This document shows positions 6,882 to 12,451 of a stretch of DNA of 12,451 nt, one piece after another. The notes below the pieces were generated by a model, which was not told the origin of the DNA, did no database searches, and saw nothing but the letters and a program-made list of their open reading frames with translations. Position numbers and translations under genes: made by a program. Position 1 is the stretch's first letter; every line of letters starts with the position of its first letter. Source of the stretch: JAXGTD01 sp040775095 (GTDB lineage: Bacteria; Pseudomonadota; Gammaproteobacteria; Chromatiales; Chromatiaceae); the NCBI GenBank assembly GCA_040775095.1, contig JAXGTD010000125.1, positions 1-12,451 of the forward strand. Direction: 5' to 3'.

Positions 6882-7734
6882 ACACCCAGTACGCCAGCCG
6901 CCAGCGGTAGGTCGTGTAAAAAATAAGCGCGAGGGTCCAGCCGGCCACGGTGATGACGGCGACGCCAAGGAGAATCTGCAGCGAAGGAAGCCCCCCGAGC
7001 AGGGGAGCACGGACCAACTCGACCAGATAATAGAATGGGTTCAGATCGAGGACCAGGGCACGCCCGGGGAGCATATCCGGCCTCCAAATGACGGGCGTGA
7101 GGAAGAACATGACTTGCACAATACTGGCGATGATCTGTGGGACGTCCCGGAAACGCGTGCTCAACAAACCAAGCAAGAGGCCCATCCAGACCCCATTGAG
7201 CAGCAGAATGGCAACCGCTGGAATGGCCAGCACAACGGTCCAACCCGGGATCTTGTCATACCACAGCGCGACAATGAAAAAGATCCAGACATTATGAAAG
7301 AAAATGACCAGATTGCTCCACACCTCGCTGAATACATGAATAGACAGGGGTGCCGAGAGTTGCTTGATCAGGCCTTCGCTGGAAATGAATGCACGCGTTC
7401 CATCGAGCACCAGGCTCGCGATCAATCCCCAACAGACGAACCCGGCGGCGAGATAGGGCAGGTAGCCATCGAGTTGCTGGCCAAAGATGCTGCCATAGAG
7501 CAGGCCGAGCGCCCCGACCATCACGCCCATCGAGATGGTGAGCCAAAACGGACCGATCACGGAGCGACGATAGCGCTGCCGAATCTCTCGGAGTCCGAGC
7601 ATGCTCCACAACGCGCGGCGCCGCCACCCGTTTCGCAGATCGTTGATCGCCTTCGAGAAATTACGACCTGTCAACCCCTGCTGGAGCTGGAGGACAAGCC
7701 AGAATCGATGGCCCGCGCGAACGTCTTGCCCCAT
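6880..7734 (-). CDS. wzm: Polysaccharide ABC transporter permease, Wzm type (ABC-2 family)
   Basis: The protein has 284 residues and about six hydrophobic segments (roughly 59-84, 91-110, 139-158, 164-191, 200-217 and 253-273). The N-terminal amphipathic stretch with LREIRQRYRRSVIGPFW (48-64) is a hallmark of the Wzm/KpsM/TagG ABC-2 permeases, and LNPFYYLVELVRAPLL (231-246) is the typical C-terminal block. It would form the inner-membrane channel that moves lipid-linked polysaccharide to the periplasm, paired with the ATPase encoded 10 nt downstream. ATG 7734 is the first start after an in-frame TAA. It has no clear ribosome binding site; instead a small hairpin occupies that place. The N-terminus is somewhat longer than is common for the family. 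It is the first gene of the minus-strand run, with a promoter about 35 bp upstream. Confidence 0.93.
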   Translation of the reverse strand: MGQDVRAGHRFWLVLQLQQGLTGRNFSKAINDLRNGWRRRALWSMLGLREIRQRYRRSVIGPFWLTISMGVMVGALGLLYGSIFGQQLDGYLPYLAAGFVCWGLIASLVLDGTRAFISSEGLIKQLSAPLSIHVFSEVWSNLVIFFHNVWIFFIVALWYDKIPGWTVVLAIPAVAILLLNGVWMGLLLGLLSTRFRDVPQIIASIVQVMFFLTPVIWRPDMLPGRALVLDLNPFYYLVELVRAPLLGGLPSLQILLGVAVITVAGWTLALIFYTTYRWRLAYWV

Positions 7735-7739
7735 GTCTG

Positions 7740-7757
7740 AACCGGGTCCGGTTTTTT
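7740..7757. repeat. AACCGG/CCGGTT hairpin with T-run beside the wzm start
   Basis: AACCGG (7740-7745), GT, CCGGTT (7748-7753) is followed on the plus strand by TTTT (7754-7757). On the minus strand it is the wzm leader, ending 5 nt before ATG, exactly where a ribosome binding site would be. On the plus strand the stem plus T-run resembles a small intrinsic terminator, but the loop is very tight and no plus-strand gene ends here. It could be a translation-control hairpin or a site that blocks antisense transcripts. Confidence 0.4.
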
Positions 7758-7768
7758 AGAAGTCGCTA

Positions 7769-7797
7769 ATAATACCTGCAGACGTCGTCTGTTTCCA
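7769..7797 (-). promoter_or_regulatory. Sigma70-type promoter candidate for the wzm-wzt operon
   Basis: On the minus strand TGGAAA (7792-7797, 4 of 6 to TTGACA) and TATTAT (7769-7774, 5 of 6 to TATAAT) are separated by exactly 17 bp. It sits in an unusually AT-rich patch, 35 bp before the wzm start. The spacer contains the inverted repeat CAGACG-T-CGTCTG (7779-7791), a plausible repressor site. Confidence 0.5.
7779..7791. promoter_or_regulatory. Operator-like inverted repeat in the promoter spacer
   Basis: CAGACG and CGTCTG flank a single T, giving a perfect 6-bp inverted repeat located wholly between the proposed -35 and -10 boxes of the wzm promoter. Position suggests steric repression if a protein binds. 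The arms are short, so chance is possible. Confidence 0.35.
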
Positions 7798-8334
7798 TCG
7801 AGCCACGGGAGCGGCGGCGAGACACTGGCCCCATGCGGTTGCGCGGACATACCGAGAGTGGCTCGCGCGCATCGGCGTGGCGGCCGGCGGCAACCCCCGC
7901 GCCCACCTCGATGCCGAGAACTGCCGTCGCGCGATGGCACCACGCGCCGTCTTCGGCCAATGAGGACGGCCTATCGGAGGAGGCTGACCAACGCGCGCGG
8001 GCGGCACTGACCCAAGATCCGCCAGAGACCGAGTAAGCCACACCGGGGAGCGCCACGGCCGGCGCGATTGGCCGATGCGACGGCAGGGGGCGGGACAAAC
8101 GGGAGGCGGAGGTCCCAAAGGGGGCCGCATATCATTGGCAGCCCGGTAGTCCCCGCGTCCGGCGACCCCCTGCCAGGGCCCACCACCGCAACCGGCGGGC
8201 CATCCATCAACTTGATCGCCGATTTGCGCATGGTGTAGTGTTCCGCCGTTGGTAACCACCTCGCTGGCCGCGTTGCTGGCGCCGACGCCGGACACGCCGC
8301 GGGCGGCAAGGTGAACGCCGAAGCAGCCCCGATC

Positions 8335-8359
8335 CGCGTCTGGCCAGTGGCCAGACACG
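8335..8359. repeat. Perfect 9-bp-arm palindrome in the long intergenic gap
   Basis: GTCTGGCCA-G-TGGCCAGAC (8338-8356) is a perfect inverted repeat with a one-base centre. Allowing one mismatch, the arms extend to 12 bases (8335-8359). A one-base centre suits a dimeric DNA-binding protein better than an RNA hairpin. It lies about 300 bp upstream of the sulfotransferase. No second copy was noticed in the window. Confidence 0.55.
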
Positions 8360-8652
8360 TTTCGCCACGCCAGATGCTCGGATGAATGCGGGCTCGTATG
8401 TCCAGGGAACCCGCATCGCGCTGCGCCGGCTCTGCAAGGAGTTTGATGAAGGCCCCGCGACGGAGGTGCGGATTAAATCCATCCAGCGACGAAGTTCACA
8501 TGCAACCCAGGACGTGTGAATTCCAGATTGCTCCGTCCATGGCCAGCATGGGAAGCGCGTTGATTGGCGCATCCGGAGTCGGTCGATCGCTGTCGTAGCC
8601 GGCACCGCGGCCTGACGCTCTCGAGCAGATTGCGAGCGCCGCGGGGCCAACC

Positions 8653-8657
8653 GGAGG
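8653..8657 (+). promoter_or_regulatory. Ribosome binding site fixing the GTG start of the sulfotransferase gene
   Basis: GGAGG stands 5 nt before GTG 8663. The frame is open back to 8564, but the earlier starts lack such a site and the protein there is Arg-rich. Confidence 0.7.
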
Positions 8658-8662
8658 CGAGC

Positions 8663-9463
8663 GTGATTCTAAGCCCAAACTACAGTTTCATTTTTGTTCA
8701 CCTATACAAATGCGCGGGGACCAGCGTGGAGCACGCGTTGAGCCAGCATCTCCAATACAATGACCTGCTCTTGGGGAGCACCGACAACGGACAACGTGCC
8801 GAATTTGCTTGGAAGCCATGGATCCGACTTCAGAAGCACTCGCGCGCCATCGACATCCGCCGATTTGTCGGGCCTGAGATCTGGTCCTCCTACCGTACAT
8901 TCGCCACGGTCCGCAACCCATACAGCTTTGCTGTCTCGCAGTACCAGTTCTGCATAGACATGATTCGAGCGGCGAAGCGAGCTGCCGGCGGAAGCACGGA
9001 CAGAGCGAAATCCGGAGCGGCGGAGCAATACGACGAGTCGGTCTGGCCCTGGAATTACGCCGGGGTCAGGGCCTGTATGGCGCGACAAGCAGAAGATACC
9101 AGCTTCTCGCAATTCCTTCGCGCCGAGGAAGTGCTGTCCTGGGAGGGGCTGGCGCCGATGTCCGATAGCCTCTGCGACGAGCATATGGACGTGATCGTGG
9201 ACGAGATCATCAGGGTGGAGGAGCTAAACGCCAGGTGGGCCGGTTTGTGCGAGTGGCTGGGCCTGCCCGAGACGGCGCTCGCTACCCGGAACGAATCCTC
9301 TGCCCGATCGCGGCGGCTCGCAAGCTACTACAGCGATCCATCCGACGTGGCCGTGGTCCGCGATCGATTCGCAATCGATTTCGAGCACTTCGGATATGAT
9401 CCAGGGCTCGTCTTCGGCCCGGGCAATCCAAGCGGGGGAAACGGCACGGTCGCGCCAAACTAG
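8663..9463 (+). CDS. Sulfotransferase, PAPS-dependent (Sulfotransfer_2-like)
   Basis: The protein has 266 residues. FIFVHLYKCAGTSVE (9-23) matches the 5'-phosphosulfate loop, usually HIPKTAGTS, with Lys16. FATVRNPYSFAVSQYQF (80-96) matches the 3'-phosphate site, with Arg84 and Ser88. IIRVEELNARWAGLCEWLGL (182-201) and FAIDFEHFGYD (236-246) follow in the order typical of the family. Such enzymes move sulfate from PAPS to hydroxyls of glycans or glycolipids. There is no signal peptide, so it should act in the cytoplasm, before export. The GTG start at 8663 has GGAGG 5 nt upstream and leads straight into the first strand. It is the only complete plus-strand gene here, flanked by non-coding stretches, and appears less GC-biased than the glycosyltransferases, hinting at separate acquisition. 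The acceptor is unknown; a sulfated surface polysaccharide is inferred from context. Confidence 0.88.
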   Translation: MILSPNYSFIFVHLYKCAGTSVEHALSQHLQYNDLLLGSTDNGQRAEFAWKPWIRLQKHSRAIDIRRFVGPEIWSSYRTFATVRNPYSFAVSQYQFCIDMIRAAKRAAGGSTDRAKSGAAEQYDESVWPWNYAGVRACMARQAEDTSFSQFLRAEEVLSWEGLAPMSDSLCDEHMDVIVDEIIRVEELNARWAGLCEWLGLPETALATRNESSARSRRLASYYSDPSDVAVVRDRFAIDFEHFGYDPGLVFGPGNPSGGNGTVAPN

Positions 9464-9833
9464 GCTGCCCCGGCTGCACTGCCCTCCGTCAAGTTGTGCG
9501 CCGGCCCAGCCGATGCCCCACGACCTAACAGCACTCGCCGACGCCTTCATCGAGCTGGTGACACGCCGAACAGCCGATTGGACTTGGAGGACAGCTCCGT
9601 CCTGTTGAGGGCGTCATGCTCTGGCGCGCCCTCCTTCGGCGCATGCCGAGCCTGTTGTCGGCGGAGCTGCGACGGATCCCCTCGTGCTCAGGAACGTACC
9701 GAATGTTGCCGACGGGGCTGTTGCGGTCAGAGGAATTTGCGAAGAGCGCGCCCTTGGCAAATGGCCGACCCACGATCGGCCAGCGGCCCCGCCCGGATTG
9801 CGCACCGGACATCGGCTTCCGGGACCGCGATGC
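9464..9833. other. Convergent intergenic stretch without a recognised gene
   Basis: These 370 bases lie between the ends of the sulfotransferase and the second double glycosyltransferase. No open frame gives a product I recognise. A 31-codon plus-strand frame (9513-9608) looks protein-like but has no match I know. A hairpin (9762-9782) near the glycosyltransferase stop may help end transcription. Remnant coding sequence is possible. Confidence 0.5.
9762..9782. terminator. GC-rich hairpin downstream of the second double glycosyltransferase
   Basis: TGGCCGA (9762-9768) and TCGGCCA (9776-9782) form a 7-bp stem with a 7-nt loop, about 50 bp past the minus-strand stop at 9834, between converging genes. 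There is no T-tract, so the terminator call is weak. Confidence 0.3.
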
Positions 9834-12191
9834 TCAGGCCGGGAGCCCAAGCCCCCGAAGCAGGTCGCCGATCCTGGACCGATTGGACGCGACAGAGAAT
9901 TCCCGTTCCACGCTGGCCAACCCGCCATCGGACAATCGCTCCCAGCGTTCGGGGTCTCCATAGAGCTCGACAACGGCCGCGGCGATCTCCGCCGGCCCGT
10001 CTGCCCGCACCGTCCCCTCATGCTCGGCGAGACCCAATCCCTCGGCGGCGACCGTGGTCAGGACACAGGGTACGCCGTAGCCGAGGCTGGTGACGACCTT
10101 GCCCTTTTGACCGGCGCCGTAGCGCAGCGGGGCCACCGAGAGGCGAGCGGCGCCAAAGATCGGGTCGAGATCCTCGACGAATCCGAGAACGCGGATGCCC
10201 TGACCCGCCAACGCATCCACCTCGGGGACCATATGGCTCCCCACGATCGACAGCTCCAGCTCCGGGAGCCGGGCCCGGATCAGAGGCCAGATCTCACGGC
10301 AGAACCAGATGACGGCATCGACGTTGGGTGGGTGGCGGAAACCGCCGACGAAGACGATACCGGCACGTTGGCGGAAGCCGGGGCCACGACCCGGGATCTC
10401 CCGCAGCAGTGGTATGACGTGGACCTGGGCGCCGGGCGCCTCGACCTCCAGGAGGTCGCGTTCGACGGGACTGATGACGATGGTCGCGTCCGCCCGGTCG
10501 ATGACATGGAGCTCCATCTGTCGATGCCGCCTCGCCTCGGCGCTCTCGGGTCGACCGGTCTCCAGCTCGGCGCGGCGGCGCTCTCTGAGGTAGTGCAAGT
10601 CGACGGTGTTGAAGATGATCTTCGCGTTGGGGCAGTTCGCCCGGACCGCGTCGATGTGGCTGAACGCGGTGGGCCCGCGAACCAGCATGACGGCATCGAG
10701 CTCACCACCGCGATCGGAGAGAAACGACTTTACGGACCGAATATAGGGGTGATAGATGCACTCAACCCCCATTGCCTGGAGTGCATCGGTATAGCGTCCG
10801 TAGTGCAGCAGGTTTGACTCCGGAATAAACGTGATCCGATAGCCCAGATCGATCAGGATGCGCAGATAGTTGACCATATCCACCGAGCCGGAGTCCTGAT
10901 CCGGCGTCGGCGTACAGGCATCGATGATCAGCATGCGCGCGCGAGGACGGCGATCCGCCGCGATCGGGAAACGCCGGGCGGCACCCCCGTGGCCGCTCAG
11001 TACGCCCTCCCACTTGGCTCGAAAGAGGTCGCGGTTGCGTGTTTGATACAGCTTGATCCCTTGGTTGAGCGTCGTCCCGCAGGTGACCCCTTCGTAATGG
11101 ACGATCTGCGATCGCGGTTGATAGAGCACCCGCAGTCCGCGCTCGCGTAGCGCAAAGGCGAGATCGGTGTCCTCGTAGTAGGCCGGCGCAAAGCGTTCAT
11201 CGAAGCCACCCAGCTCCAGAAACCGGTCTCGCCGGATCATCGCCGCCGCGCCGGAACAGTAGTCGACGTCGCGGAGAAAGTTGTACCGGGGGGAGCGTGG
11301 GTCACCGAGCCGGCCCCAGTTCCAAGCGCTGCCGTCTTCCCAAACGATTCCCCCGGCCTCCTGCAACCGCCCGTCGGGATAGATCAACTTGCTGCCAACG
11401 AGTCCCGCATCCGGGAGCCCGTCGAAGGTCGCAACGAGGGCATCGAGCCATCCGTCGAGGACGATGGTGTCGTTGTTGAGGAAGAAGAGAAACGTCCCGC
11501 GTGCCTCCCGGGCACCACGATTACAGGACCCGACAAAGCCGAGATTCTCGCTGTTGCGGAGATAGCGAATATCGTCCCGTGCCGACAATGAGCCCGGGGT
11601 CCCATCCGTGGAGCCATCGTCGACGACGAGCACCTCGATGGCCGCCGCCGGCATCCACCTGGCAATCGAGTCGAGGCACGCCAGGGTATAGTCGAGCTTG
11701 TCGTACACCGGGATGATGACCGACACCCGAGGCGACGGGGCGATCCCGCCAGGGATGCGCAAGTCTTCGACGACCGGAACCGGCGGGTAGGGAGACGGGC
11801 CAGTGGCAAGCACCCGGTTCCCTTCCCCGCTCCACTTCCACTGCTCCAGCCAGGCGTCGTACGCGGCGGTCCCGCGCAGCAGCGGCGCGGCATGGCGGAA
11901 GATCAGGCTCTTCACGAAAAAGCGCGTGGGACCAGCCAGTGGAATCCACTGCCAAACGCCCTTGAGCAGCGAGACGACAGTCTCCCGAAGCGCGCTCACG
12001 GCCCGAGGCAGGGGATGGGCGGACCGGCGGATCGGCGGGCTGGATGCCGCCGGGGCCTGCTCGCCCGATGACTGATCCGGGTCGCGCGTCGAAGGCTCCG
12101 GTCCAGGGCTCGATGCCGCCCGTCCCAGGGCCTCTGAGCTGGAGCTGGGCGATTCCCTCTCTACACCGGCCGTGCGCTTGCGAGTCACCAT
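9834..12191 (-). CDS. Double glycosyltransferase: GT2 domain fused to GT4 domain, with disordered N-terminal tail
   Basis: The protein has 785 residues. Residues 1-60 are Ser/Pro/Glu/Arg-rich and probably disordered. A 155-residue N-terminal part precedes the GT2 domain, which starts at RVSVIIPVYD (155-164) and has VVDDGS (189-194), the metal motif NND (239-241) and YEDTDLA with the catalytic acid near 340-341. A linker with CTPTPDQDSGS (426-436) leads into a GT4 domain: FNTVDLHYLRER, GGFRHPPN, APLRYGAGQKGKV and AAEGLG. All key motifs look intact. It probably adds two sugars to a lipid-linked chain in the cytoplasm. ATG 12191 is chosen because GGAG lies 8 nt upstream; the in-frame ATG 12221 has none. 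It is a paralog of the 3825-5888 gene in domain order and linker motif. The promoter was not clear. Confidence 0.93.
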   Translation of the reverse strand: MVTRKRTAGVERESPSSSSEALGRAASSPGPEPSTRDPDQSSGEQAPAASSPPIRRSAHPLPRAVSALRETVVSLLKGVWQWIPLAGPTRFFVKSLIFRHAAPLLRGTAAYDAWLEQWKWSGEGNRVLATGPSPYPPVPVVEDLRIPGGIAPSPRVSVIIPVYDKLDYTLACLDSIARWMPAAAIEVLVVDDGSTDGTPGSLSARDDIRYLRNSENLGFVGSCNRGAREARGTFLFFLNNDTIVLDGWLDALVATFDGLPDAGLVGSKLIYPDGRLQEAGGIVWEDGSAWNWGRLGDPRSPRYNFLRDVDYCSGAAAMIRRDRFLELGGFDERFAPAYYEDTDLAFALRERGLRVLYQPRSQIVHYEGVTCGTTLNQGIKLYQTRNRDLFRAKWEGVLSGHGGAARRFPIAADRRPRARMLIIDACTPTPDQDSGSVDMVNYLRILIDLGYRITFIPESNLLHYGRYTDALQAMGVECIYHPYIRSVKSFLSDRGGELDAVMLVRGPTAFSHIDAVRANCPNAKIIFNTVDLHYLRERRRAELETGRPESAEARRHRQMELHVIDRADATIVISPVERDLLEVEAPGAQVHVIPLLREIPGRGPGFRQRAGIVFVGGFRHPPNVDAVIWFCREIWPLIRARLPELELSIVGSHMVPEVDALAGQGIRVLGFVEDLDPIFGAARLSVAPLRYGAGQKGKVVTSLGYGVPCVLTTVAAEGLGLAEHEGTVRADGPAEIAAAVVELYGDPERWERLSDGGLASVEREFSVASNRSRIGDLLRGLGLPA

Positions 12192-12199
12192 CCTCTCAT

Positions 12200-12203
12200 C
12201 TCC
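12200..12203 (-). promoter_or_regulatory. Ribosome binding site deciding the start at 12191
   Basis: GGAG on the minus strand stands 8 nt before ATG 12191, with a further purine-rich GAGAGG next to the ATG. The earlier in-frame ATG 12221 has a C-rich upstream sequence. Confidence 0.55.
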
Positions 12204-12405
12204 GCCGATGCCAATCCCCATCGATGGGGCGTCGCCCGTTCGCGCGTGGGCGTGCTGGAAAGGGCGGGACTATACCTGAGGCATCCCCAAACTATCGCTG
12301 CGAAAGACAGGAGGTTACAGCCTTCGTCATGGACAGGTCTGCCGCTCGCATCCGCTGCGCTGGGGCCCTGCATCGGGTCGCCGGGAAGCCGGGGCCTAAG
12401 CCCGT

Positions 12406-12451
12406 GGGGGGGGGGGGGCCGGAGGGGGCCCCGTGCGGGGGGGCACCCCCC
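12406..12451. repeat. G/C homopolymer sequence at the window end
   Basis: A run of 13 G (12406-12418) is followed by GGAGGGGG, GGGGGGG and CCCCCC blocks to the last base. The text differs from the rest of the window and could form a G:C hairpin. It is most likely low-quality sequence at a contig end. Confidence 0.6.

Larger units (their letters stand above)
7798..8662. other. Long stretch without a recognisable gene between wzm and the sulfotransferase
   Basis: No frame on either strand gives a product I recognise; the open frames are Arg-, Pro- or Gly-rich. The stretch separates divergent genes and is much longer than a promoter region needs. A 19-bp palindrome lies at 8338-8356. One short plus-strand frame (8382-8519, 45 codons) has a protein-like composition but no ribosome binding site. 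It may hold decayed gene remnants or a regulatory RNA; I see no clear insertion-sequence ends. Confidence 0.5.

Noticed and set aside
7756..8358. 200-codon minus-strand frame upstream of wzm
   Set aside because: Gly/Pro/Arg-rich, no motif, and it would run through the proposed wzm promoter.
8541..8598. Gly/Ser-rich GASGVG sequence resembling a P-loop in a short plus-strand frame
   Set aside because: It lacks the Lys-Thr/Ser of a Walker A motif and the frame ends a few codons later.
8207..8650. 147-codon minus-strand frame in the long gap
   Set aside because: The product is Arg/Ser-rich with no domain, and overlapping frames in the same gap look equally non-coding. No ribosome binding site was seen.
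12269..12274. TATAGT as a -10 box for the second double glycosyltransferase (minus strand)
   Set aside because: The hexamer is good (5 of 6), but no acceptable -35 box lies 16-18 bp upstream and there is no extended -10, so I do not list it.
12295..12330. 12-codon minus-strand frame as a leader peptide
   Set aside because: No ribosome binding site, no codon run suggesting attenuation, and no following hairpin pair.
1..12451. CRISPR arrays, tRNA or rRNA genes, complete insertion sequences
   Set aside because: I saw no regularly spaced repeats, no cloverleaf-like or ribosomal sequence, and no transposase motifs on either strand.

Overview
This window is GC-rich bacterial DNA from a surface-polysaccharide (O-antigen-type) biosynthesis and export region. 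The ABC-type export pair, fused glycosyltransferases and sugar-nucleotide SDR enzymes fit a Gram-negative proteobacterium. A high-GC gammaproteobacterium is my guess from composition and gene style only, and nothing here fixes the taxon.

Layout: (1) 3-299, + strand, the C-terminal end of a GT4 glycosyltransferase that runs off the left edge. (2) 300-565, a convergent gap with a GATGCATC stem-loop. (3) 566-7734, a minus-strand run read right to left: wzm-like permease, short wzt-like ATPase, a large GT2-GT4 double glycosyltransferase, a rhamnosyltransferase-like GT2, then two paralogous extended SDR (epimerase/reductase) genes. The spacing is tight (ATGA overlap, 10-nt gaps, 17-nt overlap) except before the big glycosyltransferase and before the last SDR. 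A good sigma70-like promoter sits at 7769-7797, just upstream of wzm. (4) 7735-8662, about 930 bp with no recognisable gene but several inverted repeats. (5) 8663-9463, + strand, a lone PAPS-type sulfotransferase facing against its neighbours. (6) 9464-9833, a gap with no recognised gene. (7) 9834-12191, minus strand, a second GT2-GT4 double glycosyltransferase, paralogous to the first. (8) 12192-12451, its leader, then G/C homopolymer sequence at the window end that looks like a poor contig terminus.

How the genes may work together: the SDRs would make or finish an activated sugar. The GT2, GT4 and double glycosyltransferases would build a glycan on a lipid carrier at the cytoplasmic face. 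Wzm/Wzt would export the chain. The sulfotransferase could sulfate the polysaccharide or a related glycolipid. The short Wzt has no C-terminal carbohydrate-binding domain, which suggests export without recognition of a chain-end cap. No initiating phosphoglycosyltransferase, polymerase or ligase is in the window.

The most interesting points are the sulfotransferase embedded between two double-glycosyltransferase genes, the altered GT2 catalytic motifs in one of those paralogs, the palindromes in the long gap, and an 89-codon frame that joins the two SDR genes with overlaps at both ends.
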